Shown here in pieces: positions 1-9,388 of a stretch of DNA of 64,000 nt. The translations under genes were made by a program, and so were the position numbers. Source of the stretch: Flammeovirgaceae bacterium (GTDB taxonomy: Bacteria; Bacteroidota; Bacteroidia; Cytophagales; Cyclobacteriaceae). Below the pieces are notes generated by a model. The model was not told the origin of the DNA and ran no database searches. It was given only the letters and a program-made list of their open reading frames with translations. Position 1 is the stretch's first letter, and each line of letters opens with the position of its first letter. The stretch spans positions 1 through 64,000 of the forward strand of contig JADJRT010000007.1 in NCBI GenBank assembly GCA_016712035.1, in the 5' to 3' direction.

Positions 1-206
1 TGGATTTAAGGGAGAATAATGGCATTTTTTGCTCAGTTGTTATTTACCCAGTGGTGCCAAAAGACGTCATTATGTTCAGAATTATCCCTACCGCGGCCCA
101 TACGCTGGCCGATGTAGAAGAGACACTGAACGCGTTTTCTGCGCTAAAAACGAAGCTTGATAATGGTTTTTATCAAGGAGGGTTGGTGTCCGTTACTAAA
201 GTCTAA
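1..206 (+). CDS. PLP-dependent acyltransferase family protein, 3' end
   Basis: Only the last 67 codons are present; the reading frame enters at base 3 and stops at 204-206. The residues read LRENNGIFCSVVIYPVVPKD and then IPTAAHTLADVEETLNAF, which is the C-terminal lobe of the alpha-oxoamine synthase family (2-amino-3-ketobutyrate CoA ligase, 8-amino-7-oxononanoate synthase, serine palmitoyltransferase). That family joins an acyl-CoA to an amino acid with PLP. The PLP lysine lies outside the window, so the exact member cannot be settled. Confidence 0.7.
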   Translation, partial: DLRENNGIFCSVVIYPVVPKDVIMFRIIPTAAHTLADVEETLNAFSALKTKLDNGFYQGGLVSVTKV

Positions 207-293
207 CTAAAATGGGTTTTTAGCTTGTTTTTAAAGGTTTTTGCTTAAATTGGCAGTAGGAAATCAATTATAAAATTTAAACATCCTATTAAA

Positions 294-476
294 ATGAAAA
301 ATTTTGAAGAACTAAAGACTCTCATTGCATCCCTGGAAGGTGATGCTGATAAGTTCTACAACAAAGGAAATAGCGCTGCTGGAACAAGAATCAGAAAGGG
401 CATGCAGGATTTGAAGAATGCAGCTCAGGCTATTCGTCAAGAAGTACAGGAGTTAAAGAACAAACAACCAAGCTAG
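294..476 (+). CDS. Histone H1-like protein of the Hc1 type
   Basis: This 60-residue protein is highly charged and helical. It starts MKNFEELKTLIASLEGDADK and has a central KGNSAAGTRIRKGMQDLK segment. That pattern matches the short Hc1-like histone family common in Bacteroidota, which is thought to bind and compact DNA. It is a single gene between the PLP enzyme and the convergent dapA, whose stop lies 16 bases away. A second, unrelated basic nucleoid-type protein is encoded at 7216-7560. Family assignment is from sequence resemblance; DNA binding is inferred. Confidence 0.75.
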   Translation: MKNFEELKTLIASLEGDADKFYNKGNSAAGTRIRKGMQDLKNAAQAIRQEVQELKNKQPS

Positions 477-491
477 GTCACCTAACTGTTA

Positions 492-1280
492 TTAAAAACC
501 CATTAAACTCAAAAGAAATTTAACCCCAACAGGATTCCCCTCTTCATACATGGGACCATTTATATCAAGTAGGGAAAACTGAGCACCTTGCGCTTGTGCC
601 AATTTTCCAATTTTGACACCACTCTTAATTTTAGAGAAAACTTGAGGAAGTGCATTAGCCAATACTGAGATAACACCTACTCCGCCCATTGTATAAATTG
701 GAAGAGTCAACAGATCATCTCCGGATATCAATAGAAAATCTTTTGGCTTGTCTCGTGCAATCTTCATGCATTGCTCCAGATTACCTGATGCTTCTTTAAT
801 TCCAATGATGTTCTTATGACGGCTTAACCGAAGTGTTGTTTCGGCAGTTAGATTTGATGCCGTTCTGCCTGGAACGTTATATAAGATTACAGGTACTGGG
901 GATTTGTCTGCAATTGATTTAAAATGAAGATATATACCTTCTTGTGAAGGCTTATTATAATAAGGACTCACCGATAACAAGGCATCTACCCCGGTAAGAT
1001 CAGTAGATTTTATTTCCTCGATTACGCTGTGTGTATTGTTGCCTCCAATTCCGTAAACAATTGGAAGGTTCTTTTTATTATTTTCTCTTACGAAGGTCAA
1101 AATTCTCTTTTTCTCCTCTTTATTTAAGGTTGCCGACTCGCCCGTTGTACCCATTACCACATAGTAGTCAACGCCTTTGGCTGTATGGACCAACAGTTTT
1201 TTAAGAGAGACAAAGTCAATTTCGCCTTGGCTGTTCATGGGTGTAACCAGGGCTACACCGGTTCCGGTCAACTTCTTCAT
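492..1280 (-). CDS. dapA: 4-hydroxy-tetrahydrodipicolinate synthase, C-terminally short
   Basis: Condenses pyruvate with aspartate semialdehyde in the lysine and diaminopimelate pathway; cytosolic. The 262 residues contain the TTGE motif (45-48), the catalytic tyrosine in VILYNVPGRT (Y134), and the Schiff-base lysine in GIKEASG (K162). The family is usually about 290-300 residues. This copy stops right after GVKFLLSLMGF, so the usual last ~30 residues (the RLPLV helix region) are absent, and only 16 bases separate its stop from the convergent histone gene. The start overlaps the stop of the upstream gene by 4 bases (ATGA), indicating translational coupling. dapD of the same pathway is at 13.1 kb. 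Confidence 0.92.
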   Translation of the reverse strand: MKKLTGTGVALVTPMNSQGEIDFVSLKKLLVHTAKGVDYYVVMGTTGESATLNKEEKKRILTFVRENNKKNLPIVYGIGGNNTHSVIEEIKSTDLTGVDALLSVSPYYNKPSQEGIYLHFKSIADKSPVPVILYNVPGRTASNLTAETTLRLSRHKNIIGIKEASGNLEQCMKIARDKPKDFLLISGDDLLTLPIYTMGGVGVISVLANALPQVFSKIKSGVKIGKLAQAQGAQFSLLDINGPMYEEGNPVGVKFLLSLMGF

Positions 1281-1786
1281 CGTAGTAAACGGGTGTAATT
1301 ATACATGGTGTCGATCAACCCTTTATTGGTTCCGTTTTGCTCTATCATAAATTCAAAATACTGTCTTTCCTCCTGATTAAACTTACCAATACGACAAGCA
1401 GCCTTGCTATGCGCCAGGATATATAGAATTAACGGGTTTGATACTTTGTCAATATAAAACAAATAATCAAAGGCGGTCTCCATAAACTTATTGGCGATGG
1501 CCGAGTTTAGATTTCCCCAAAAGGATAGCTCTTCGATGGTGAAAAAATCGAATTTGAACTCATGGTTTTCTTTTTTGGCGGGTAAGTATTCCAATACGGT
1601 AACTTTCTTTCCGTCTCTCTCGAGTTGCAGAATAAATTCCTTTATGTCTTGATGTTTTTGCTTGTCTTCCACACTAAAGATTACCCCCACCGATTCAGCC
1701 TGCTTATAGGGTTTGCTGTTGCGATTTGATTTATTCTTTTTTAATGCAGCCTCAGTCCGCATTTTAAGAAAGTTCATTTTAAACAT
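1277..1786 (-). CDS. Conserved hypothetical protein, DUF6913-like
   Basis: A 169-residue soluble protein with a basic N-terminus and an alpha/beta body (SVGVIFSVEDKQKHQDIKEF, later AHSKAACRIGKF). It resembles the Bacteroidota family DUF6913, which often sits next to dapA; the resemblance is recalled, not searched. Its stop overlaps the dapA start by 4 bases, so the two are probably co-translated. No function is known to me. The start could be the first ATG (used here) or the methionine four codons in. Confidence 0.7.
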   Translation of the reverse strand: MFKMNFLKMRTEAALKKNKSNRNSKPYKQAESVGVIFSVEDKQKHQDIKEFILQLERDGKKVTVLEYLPAKKENHEFKFDFFTIEELSFWGNLNSAIANKFMETAFDYLFYIDKVSNPLILYILAHSKAACRIGKFNQEERQYFEFMIEQNGTNKGLIDTMYNYTRLLR

Positions 1787-1843
1787 GGCCGAAAGCTAAT
1801 AAAGTTAAATACAAAGTTGAAGGGCAGGCATAAGGTTTCGGAT

Positions 1844-3854
1844 TCATTTCTTGATCATCGAGTCAAACTCTGATTCCGAAATTATCTTGATATCCAGTTT
1901 CTCGGCTTTTTCTCTTTTGGCAGGTCCCATGTTTTCACCGGCCAGTAAAAAATCAAGCTTACCCGAAATAGAAGAAAGCACTTTACCGCCATGGGCAATA
2001 ATAATGTCCTTTAGATGATCCCTTTCATAATTCTGGAATACACCTGAAATCAGAAAGGACTTCCCTTCCAAAACATTGCTCACTTTCTTAGGTTCTTTCA
2101 GGGTCGATTCAAAACATAAGCCGGCCTTTTTGAGGCGTTCTATTTCCAAAAGATTGTCTTTATCCAGGAAAAAAGCGACCACACTTTGAGCAATCTTTTC
2201 GCCCACTTCAGGTGCCTCTAAAAGTTGTTCGTAGTTGGCCTTGGCCAGTGCATCCATATTCTTAAAGTGACGAGCTAACTTTTCTGCTACGGTTTTACCC
2301 ACGTATCGAATGCCAATGCCAAAGAGCACATTTTCAAAGGGCTGATTTTTGATTGACCAATACCCGCAAGTATATTTTCTGCTGATTTATCTTTTACCTT
2401 TTCAAGTTTGAGCAGTTGATCTTTCGTGAGATAAAATAAATCAGCTGGAGATTTTACAAAATCGAACTCAAACAACTGCCGGATAGTTTGTTCGCCCAAC
2501 GAATCAATATCCATCGCTTTGCGCTGAATGAAATGCTCTATCTTACCTTTAATTTGTGGGGGACAGCCTTTCTCATTTGGGCAATAGTGATTTGCTTCAC
2601 CCTCTTTACGAATCAAAATAGATTTACACTCGGGACAGGTGGTGATATATTGAACGCTCTTGTTCGTTGGATTTCTCTTCACAAGATCAACTCCAGTTAC
2701 TTTCGGAATGATCTCACCTCCTTTTCAACAAATACATAATCACTAATGCGTAAATCTAACCGGGCAATTTCATTGGCATTATGTAAAGAGGCACGTTTCA
2801 CTGTGGTGCCAGCCAGAAAGACTGGTTCTAGTTCGGCCACCGGTGTTACAGCGCCTGTGCGCCCAACCTGATAAGTAATGGCATTTAGTTTTGTTGAAAT
2901 ACTTTCAGCTTTGTATTTATAGGATATGGCCCAGCGCGGACTCTTAGCTGTGAACCCGAGTCGTTCCTGTTGCTCGAGACTATTAACCTTAATTACAACG
3001 CCATCCGTATCCAACGGAAGATCTAATCGTTTCTTTTCCCACTCGTGAATGTAGGCAAGAACATCGTCCATGTTTTTACAGAGTCTATACGTAGGCGAAA
3101 TCTGAAAGCCCCAGCTCTCTAATTTCTTTATGGCCTCCGCATGGGTTTCTACACCATTTTTTTCTCCTAAAAGATAATATAGGTAACAATCTAATTTTCT
3201 TCTGGCTACCTCGGATGAGTCCTGCATTTTCACGGTACCCGAGGCAGTGTTCCGCGCATTGGCATAAGTCTCTTCTCCAATATCCTCGCGTTCCTTGTTA
3301 AGCTGTTTAAATACTTCCTTTGATAAGTAAACCTCGCCTCGCACTTCAAAGTAGTCAGGAATATTTTTTGATTTAATCCGCAAAGGAAAACTGCGAATGG
3401 TTTTGATATTATTGGTTACATCATCACCACGCACGCCATCGCCTCGGGTAACCGCGCGTGTTAGCAATCCGTTTTCGTAGGTTAAACTTATGGAGACACC
3501 ATCAAATTTTAGCTCACAGAAATATTCGAATGCGTCACCGTCAAGTCCTTTAGCAACCCGCGCATCAAATTCTTTAAGTTCTTCTGCTGAGTAAGTATTC
3601 CCTAAAGAAAGCATGGGATACTGATGGGCAACCGAGGCAAATTCTTTGGTGATGGAACCCCCTACACGCTGGGTTGGCGAATCGGGTAAACGAAAATCCG
3701 GAAATTCTTTCTCAAGATTCTGAAGTTCGTTAAGTAATTGATCGAATTCGTAATCAGAAATCTCAGGTTTGCTTTTTTGATAATAGAGATCGTTGTGATG
3801 GTTTATCTGACTGGTAAGTTCCTGGACTTTTTCTTTTGCTTCGGCAGCGGTCAT
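1844..3854 (-). CDS. ligA: NAD+-dependent DNA ligase LigA, split by two single-base deletions
   Basis: Seals nicks in DNA during replication and repair using NAD+. The order is: adenylation domain with KFDG at residues 116-119 (K116 would take the AMP), OB fold (DTDGVVIKVNSL), zinc finger (CPECKS, then CPNEKGCP), helix-hairpin-helix repeats, and a C-terminal BRCT domain (LEGKSFLISGVF). The frame breaks near 2717, where a GGG run reads GG, and near 2352, where six A appear as five. Restoring one base at each site gives 670 residues, the normal length for the family. Because the gene is essential, sequencing error is much more likely than a pseudogene. Confidence 0.93.
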
Positions 3855-3869
3855 ACAGTGAAAATCAAA

Positions 3870-4564
3870 CTACAAATTAACTAAATTGAGCGTATGGCAG
3901 GCTGCCACGGCAGCGGTTTCTGTTCTTAGACGATTAGGCCCCAAACCAACTTTAGTATAGCCATTTCTCACTGCCAGTTCAAGTTCATCTAGTCGAAAGT
4001 CACCTTCGGGTCCTATTAATACTAAATAGGATTTATCAGGTTGTGCCAGAGCCTTTAACTGATTTGGGTTTTACTATCAACGAAACAAATAAATTTTTGA
4101 TCAGCTGAGAGCGTGACAATTTCTTGAAAAGGCTTTATCCCTGAAATTTTGGGGCGCCACGCCTGCCCGGATTGTTTCATAGCGCTGATCACAATCTTTT
4201 CAATGCGATCCAGATTTATATTCTTTCGTTCTGAGTTTTTACAGAGCAGGAAGTGAATCTGTTCAATACCAAGCTCCACTGCTTTTTCTACAAACCATTC
4301 GGTGCGATCAATATTCTTAGTGGGTGCAATAGCAAGGGCAATAGAGAATTTTCTAGGCAGAATAAATTCTTTCTCAATAATAGTGAAGGCACATTTTCTA
4401 TGATCAGCTTCCTTGATTTTAGCTTTGTAAAAACTCCCAACACCATCTGTAAGTTGAAGGTTAGCGCCCACTTGCAGACGAAGTACTTTTACCGCGTGCC
4501 TTGATTCATCTTCATCCAGATGATGAACTCCGTTAGTAATGGCAGGCTGATAAAATAGATTCAA
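3870..4564 (-). CDS. rsmE: 16S rRNA (uracil-1498-N3)-methyltransferase, one frameshift
   Basis: SPOUT-class methyltransferase that modifies U1498 of 16S rRNA. The first 169 residues carry the PUA-like N-terminal domain (DEDESRHAVKVLRL) and APTKNIDRTEWFVEKAVELG. Near 4068 an A run is one base short. In the adjusted frame the rest reads LIGPEGDFRLDE and LGPNRLRTETAA, the AdoMet-binding knot motifs, and ends at 3870. The corrected length is 231 residues, normal for RsmE. It starts 3 bases after the stop of the acyl-CoA-binding protein gene, so the two form an operon. Confidence 0.9.
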
Positions 4565-4567
4565 CGA

Positions 4568-4831
4568 TCAGGCGTAGTTTTGATGGAGTTTGGTAACAAG
4601 AGCAACGTAATCTTGCATGGCTTGCTCTTTCGACATTCCTTTACGGGAGGTCCACGCATCAAACTTAGCTATTGCTTTAAAGTCAAAACCACCCGGACGT
4701 TCTCCGGTAACATCGCCTTCGGTAGCTTGTTTATAAAGAGCATATAAGTCAAGAAGCTCCTCATTCGTGGGACGTTTAGTTAGTTCTTTTGATCGTGCTA
4801 AAGCGGATTGAAAATCGTCTTGTAGTGCCAT
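4568..4831 (-). CDS. Acyl-CoA-binding protein
   Basis: A small (~87 residue) four-helix acyl-CoA carrier. The core KQATEGDVTG, then KFDAWTSRKGMSKEQAM is the hallmark of the ACBP family, and YALYKQAT holds the ligand-binding tyrosine and lysine. An upstream in-frame ATG at 4855 would add eight residues. I prefer the methionine in MALQDDF at 4831, because family members begin this way and the earlier start lies against the gltA terminator. Confidence 0.88.
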   Translation of the reverse strand: MALQDDFQSALARSKELTKRPTNEELLDLYALYKQATEGDVTGERPGGFDFKAIAKFDAWTSRKGMSKEQAMQDYVALVTKLHQNYA

Positions 4832-4850
4832 ACTTGAATAGATGTTTTTA

Positions 4851-4876
4851 AACAAAAAAGGCTGGATAACCAGCCC
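4851..4876 (-). terminator. Rho-independent terminator after gltA
   Basis: On the minus strand GGCTGG-TTAT-CCAGCC forms a perfect 6-bp stem with a 4-base loop, followed directly by TTTTTTGTTT. It lies just beyond the gltA stop (4901) and before the ACBP gene. Confidence 0.85.
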
Positions 4877-4900
4877 TTAAAGATACTCTTTACTAATAAT

Positions 4901-6187
4901 TTATCGCTTATTCAGCGCAACATAAGGTCTAAGATTCTGACCTGTATAAATTTGTCTAGGTCGCCCGATAGGCTCCTTGTTTTCGCGTAACTCTTTCCAT
5001 TGTGCGATCCATCCCGGCAAACGGCCAATGGCAAACATAACCGTAAACATATCTACAGGTATGCCTAATGCACGGTAAATTATTCCTGAATAAAAATCTA
5101 CGTTTGGATAGAGTTTGCGTTCAATAAAGTAAGGATCGCGAAGCGCAATCTCTTCCAATTTTCTAGCTATTTCTAACGTAGGATCGTTCACTCCTAGTTT
5201 TTCGAGTACGTCATCAGCGGCCTTTTTTATGATTTTAGCCCGAGGGTCAAAATTCTTGTAAACACGATGCCCAAAGCCCATCAAGCGGAAAGGATCATTC
5301 TTATCTTTTGCTTTGGCAATCCATTTTTCGGTATCGCCACCATCTTTTTTAATCTGCTCAAGCATTAGAATTACCTCTTGATTGGCGCCACCATGCAGTG
5401 GTCCCCAGAGGGCATTAATTCCTGCTGAGATAGAAGAATAGATACTTGCTTTTGATGATCCCACGATCCGAACTGTAGAAGTTGAACAATTCTGTTCATG
5501 ATCTGCATGTAATATAAGAAGCTTATCTAACGCAGAGGCTACCACAGGATCTACTTCATAATTCTCGGCTGGTAATGCAAACATCATTTTCAAAAACCGG
5601 GAACAATAGTCGAGCTTGTTGTCGGGATAATTGACAGGGTGCCCCACTTCATTTTTATAAGCCCAGGCGGCAAAAGTTGGCATTTTAGCCAATGATCGTA
5701 CAATACTTAAATACACCAATTCCGAAGATCGGTTTGGATCCAAGGCTTCTGGGTAAAAGGCTGTTTGCGCGCAAAAGAGTGAAGCTAGTACACCCATGGG
5801 ATGTGAAGTGGACGGAAACCCATCCAGGATCTTCTTTATATCTTCGTGAACCATGGTATGGTTCTGAATGTCTGTTGAAAATGTGTTTAGCTGATCAGTT
5901 GTTGGCAGTTCTCCAAAAATCAGCAGGTAGCAAACTTCCAGAAAGGTTGATTTCGCAGCAAGATCTTCAATAGAATATCCCCGATATCGGAGAATGCCTT
6001 TGTCACCATCCAGGAAAGTAATGGCACTTGTTGTTGCACCTGTATTTTTGTATCCGAAGTCGAGCGTAACTGTTCCTGTTGATTCTAACAAATTACTGAT
6101 GTCAATTCCCTGTTCACCCTCCGAACCTTCAACGATAGGAAATGTATAGGATTTACCATCGATTGTTAATGTAGCCGTTTTCGCCAT
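4901..6187 (-). CDS. gltA: Citrate synthase
   Basis: Joins acetyl-CoA and oxaloacetate to make citrate, the entry step of the TCA cycle. At 428 residues it has the length of the bacterial hexameric type. Motifs in order are LILHADHEQNCSTSTVR, the catalytic-histidine segment GPLHGGANQE, and GFGHRVYKNFDPRAK with the catalytic histidine and arginine. The beta-rich N-terminal domain (TLTIDGKSYTFPIVEG) is typical of the NADH-regulated form in Gram-negatives. It appears monocistronic, with its own terminator at 4851-4876. Confidence 0.95.
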   Translation of the reverse strand: MAKTATLTIDGKSYTFPIVEGSEGEQGIDISNLLESTGTVTLDFGYKNTGATTSAITFLDGDKGILRYRGYSIEDLAAKSTFLEVCYLLIFGELPTTDQLNTFSTDIQNHTMVHEDIKKILDGFPSTSHPMGVLASLFCAQTAFYPEALDPNRSSELVYLSIVRSLAKMPTFAAWAYKNEVGHPVNYPDNKLDYCSRFLKMMFALPAENYEVDPVVASALDKLLILHADHEQNCSTSTVRIVGSSKASIYSSISAGINALWGPLHGGANQEVILMLEQIKKDGGDTEKWIAKAKDKNDPFRLMGFGHRVYKNFDPRAKIIKKAADDVLEKLGVNDPTLEIARKLEEIALRDPYFIERKLYPNVDFYSGIIYRALGIPVDMFTVMFAIGRLPGWIAQWKELRENKEPIGRPRQIYTGQNLRPYVALNKR

Positions 6188-6257
6188 GTCTGATAGTTTA
6201 GTCTAAGGTTCTAAATATAGAAGGTTCGATTTACAGAAAAAAGTCTGTTCGTAAGAA

Positions 6258-7073
6258 TTAATTATTTCCCAGTATCAGTGGCATACCGTCCTTTCCAGAT
6301 CCAATAACAATGATCTTGCTATTGGGAGACTTGGAGAGTTCCATGGTCGCTTCGATACCTCTCATCTTTAACAGTTTATCAGTTAAACTGTTATTAATAA
6401 TATTATTTGCCCTTGATTCTCCTTCGGCAGCAATTCGCTTGCGTTCTGCTTCACTTTTTTCCTTATCTAATCTGAACTGATAAGCGAGTGCTTCCTGCTC
6501 CTGTTGTAATTTGTTTTCAATGGCCACCTTTATTTGCTCGGGAAGCATAATCGAACGAATCAGGACAGCCGTAGCATGAACGCTTTTCTTATTCAGAATA
6601 GTCTCCGTTTCGGTAGTGATGGCGGTTTCCACCTCTGCTCGTTTGGTGGAATAGATTTCTTCGGCCGTATAGCGACCCATTACCTGCCGCACAGTAGACC
6701 TTACTTCAGGAATTACTAACACCGATTCGTAATCGGTAGTGAATTGTTCATGGATATATCCGATTTTATCAGGAATAGGGTAATACCGCACCGTGATATC
6801 AATATGTATGGACAGACCATTTTTATCCAATACGTCCATATTTTCTTCCGAGCTCATCTCATTAACCTTATAAAAGTAAACTTCATTCCAAGGTGCTTTC
6901 ATATGAGTTCGGGGCCCAATGATGTTGTCTTTATCCATTCCCTTTCCCAATGGGTAGAATATAACGGCCCGCTCGGTAGCACTAATGGTATAAAACAGAC
7001 TGGACGACAATGCAAGGAGTACAATAAATGCAATAATGGCGAGGATGATAAAGGGTAATCTTCTGTTATTCAT
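6258..7073 (-). CDS. SPFH/band 7 (prohibitin-like) membrane protein
   Basis: A 271-residue protein with one N-terminal transmembrane helix (about residues 7-30, FIILAIIAFIVLLALSSSLF) followed by the SPFH domain (SATERAVIFYPLGKG). A charged coiled-coil region follows (EKSEAERKRIAAEGESRANN). This layout is that of HflC/prohibitin-type proteins, which form membrane rings around proteases or other partners. There is no neighbouring hflK-like gene or protease to indicate a partner. Confidence 0.85.
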   Translation of the reverse strand: MNNRRLPFIILAIIAFIVLLALSSSLFYTISATERAVIFYPLGKGMDKDNIIGPRTHMKAPWNEVYFYKVNEMSSEENMDVLDKNGLSIHIDITVRYYPIPDKIGYIHEQFTTDYESVLVIPEVRSTVRQVMGRYTAEEIYSTKRAEVETAITTETETILNKKSVHATAVLIRSIMLPEQIKVAIENKLQQEQEALAYQFRLDKEKSEAERKRIAAEGESRANNIINNSLTDKLLKMRGIEATMELSKSPNSKIIVIGSGKDGMPLILGNN

Positions 7074-7160
7074 AATAGGTTGATTTGATTCTTAGAAATG
7101 GAGGTAAGCAGGCAAGTTACCAATAATTACTAGCAAAACATGGACGGAAACTACTTTGTA

Positions 7161-7192
7161 GAAAAACAAAAAGAGCGACTAAAGATCGCTCT
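7161..7192 (-). terminator. Rho-independent terminator after the H1-like gene
   Basis: On the minus strand AGAGCGA and TCGCTCT (7172-7178 paired with 7186-7192) enclose a 7-base loop and are followed by TTTTTGTTTTT. It lies 24 bases after the stop of the gene at 7216-7560. Confidence 0.85.
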
Positions 7193-7215
7193 CATGCTGT
7201 AAGAATTTGATTTGC

Positions 7216-7560
7216 TTACATGGAGAAACCAGTACCTTCAGGAGTATCCATAGTTGGCGCTGGAGGAGGAGCTATAGGAGTAGGAGCGGGTGCTGGTGCA
7301 GGTGCCGCTACAGCCTTGGGAACTGAACGCTTAACCACTTTCCTTTTAGCAACTTGCTTTTTCACCAGTTTCTTAACAGCCTGCTTAACCTTGGTGGCTG
7401 CTTTTTTTACTCTTTTAGCCACCTTCTTAGCTACTCTTCGAACTGCTTTTTTTGCGGCCTTCTTTGCTTTCTTAGCCGACCTTTTAACTACCTTCTTAGG
7501 TCTTGCTTTACTTTTCTTGGCTGCTTTCTTAGCTACCTTTTTTGTTTTTTTCTTTGCCAT
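7216..7560 (-). CDS. Lys/Ala-rich histone H1-like protein
   Basis: A 114-residue protein, almost entirely K, A, R and V in its first 80 residues (repeats of the KKAAKK and KKVAK type), followed by a proline/alanine tail (APAPAPAPTPIAPPPAP) and a short acidic end. This resembles H1-like or AlgP-type nucleoid proteins that bind DNA through basic repeats. The starting ATG is sharply defined by MAKKKTKK. It is monocistronic with its own terminator. Low-complexity long frames on the opposite strand (7220-7623) are shadows. Confidence 0.8.
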   Translation of the reverse strand: MAKKKTKKVAKKAAKKSKARPKKVVKRSAKKAKKAAKKAVRRVAKKVAKRVKKAATKVKQAVKKLVKKQVAKRKVVKRSVPKAVAAPAPAPAPTPIAPPPAPTMDTPEGTGFSM

Positions 7561-7808
7561 AGTTTTTTTTGGTTTATTTTTTTTTTCGAGGGAGCAGCAC
7601 TAATAAAATATTGCTCTATGTAAATGTAATTACAGATTCGATACCATGTAAAATTTTCTACAAAAAAGTTTGGAGCTTGTTAGAGCCAGCATAAATGAAG
7701 TTAGGCATCAACCAAGCCACGAAAAGGATTTGATTCAAGGGGTTTGATTACAACAGGTTTATTTTTAACAACTGTTGTAATCATCAGATAATCAAAGTAT
7801 TAATTGGC

Positions 7809-9189
7809 CTATTTCCCGATACAAAACTTCGCGAAGATGTTTTCCAGTAAGTCATCACTTGTTATTTGGCCTGTGATCTCGCCAAGGAAATGCAAGGCTT
7901 GCCGAATGTCCATCGCGAGAAAGTCGCCTGTTATTCCCGTATGCAATCCATGAACCACTCGCTTTAAGGCTTCGTTGGTTTCCGTTAGTTTTTGATAGTG
8001 ACGAAGGTTTGTTACCAGCACATCGCCTTGCTTTACTTCCTGAATGTTGACTTTAGATAGAATTTCTTTTAAGTGTTTCAAGATTGGTTTTTGATGAAGC
8101 TGAGATAAGCACGAACTCATGATCTTTAATATCGCTCAATAATTGTTTCGATGCTTTGTCTACTTTGTTCCCAACTTTTATATAAGGCCTGCCAATTGCT
8201 TTTAATCTTGCTTCTTCACCTTCAATATTTTCAAGAGTAGTATCTGATAAATCAAACAGATAAAGAATCAAAGCAGCAATTTTCATGCGCTCATGTGTGC
8301 GGGAAACACCAAGGGCTTCAATGATGTCCTGCGTTTCGCGTAAGCCAGCCGTATCCATAAACCGAAAAGTGATGCCACCTAAGGTTATTTCATCTTCTAT
8401 TACATCGCGCGTGGTGCCGGGAATTTCAGAGACAATTGCTTTCTCTTCATTTAGCAACGCATTTAGCAAAGTTGATTTACCTGCATTGGGTTTACCCGCT
8501 ATTACAGTTGGGATGCCATTCTTAATTACATTGCCCTGATCGAAGGAAGCAATCAAACGATCAAGATAACTTTGTACTTTTTGAACAAGTTGTAACAGAT
8601 CATCGCGCTTGGCAAACTCAACATCCTCTTCCCCGAAATCAAGTTCTAACTCAACTAGCGAAGCAAAATGAATTAACTCTTCGCGCAAATGAGCAATCTC
8701 ATTCGAGAAACCACCCCGCATTTGATTCAATGCGGCCTGACGTGCATTATCATTTTCAGCATGAATGAGATCGGCTACTGCTTCGGCTTGAGCCAAATCA
8801 AACCGACCATTCATAAAAGCGCGCTTAGTAAACTCACCGGGTTCGGCAAGTCGCACCCCTTGTTTCAGAAGCAATTTTATTATCTGACGAATGATAACGG
8901 GAGAACCGTGACAGGAGATCTCTGTTGAGTTCTCTTTAGTAAAGGAGTTGGGTTCTTTGAAAACCGTTACCAATACTTCGTCTATGATTTTATCGGGTTC
9001 CCCAATCGTTCCTAAATGGACTGTATGGGTTGGCTGATCGACTAATCGCTTTCCTTTAAAAACTTGGTCCGTAATTTTTATTGAATCTTTTCCAGAAAGC
9101 CGAATAACTGCCAAACCGCTTACCCCTTGTGGGGTAGCGAGAGCAATAATAGTATCATCAACTAATTGTATTCCGGACATTGGCCGCAA
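7809..9189 (-). CDS. mnmE: tRNA modification GTPase MnmE, one frameshift
   Basis: With MnmG it installs the carboxymethylaminomethyl group on U34 of certain tRNAs. The order is: N-terminal tetrahydrofolate-binding domain (DTIIALATPQGVSGLAVIRL), helical domain, G domain with GKPNAGKST, DTAGLRE and NKVD, and the C-terminal CIGK with the catalytic cysteine. A frameshift near 8070 corresponds to one extra A in an AAAA run; removing it gives LETLKEILSKV and a 459-residue protein, the standard length. Confidence 0.93.
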
Positions 9190-9211
9190 GATAACTAGGA
9201 ATTAGCTTATA

Positions 9212-9377
9212 AAACCGCAAGGGCGCAGAGCCGTAAAGTTTTTTGCATACTGAGATTTCAAAGCAGTCAGGTTTTCCAACCTGACTTAGAATAAAAGTAT
9301 TTTAAGCCTTAGGTTCGTCAGGTCGTAAGACCTGACGACAAGAGAATTCAACCTTGCGCCTTCGCGTCCTTGTGGAT
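9212..9377. repeat. Intergenic inverted repeat with two internal GTCAGGT hairpins
   Basis: Between mnmE and the Nramp gene, imperfect inverted arms (CCGCAAGGGCGCAGAG near 9212 and CTTGCGCCTTCGCGTCCTTG near 9353) flank two perfect hairpins. These are GTCAGGTT-TTCC-AACCTGAC at 9266-9285 and CGTCAGGTC-GTAA-GACCTGACG at 9316-9337. The arms resemble the repeat at 61818-61911. It is probably a dispersed non-coding element; the hairpins could also end transcription. Confidence 0.6.
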
Positions 9378-9388
9378 AAAAAATCGAA

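Noticed and set aside
1844..3854. ligA as a pseudogene
   Set aside because: Two one-base changes in homopolymers restore an exact 670-residue ligase; the gene is essential and the same error type recurs in many genes.
7220..7623. Long plus-strand frames opposite the Lys/Ala-rich gene
   Set aside because: They are the complement of a low-complexity repeat; the minus-strand reading has a proper start, composition and terminator.
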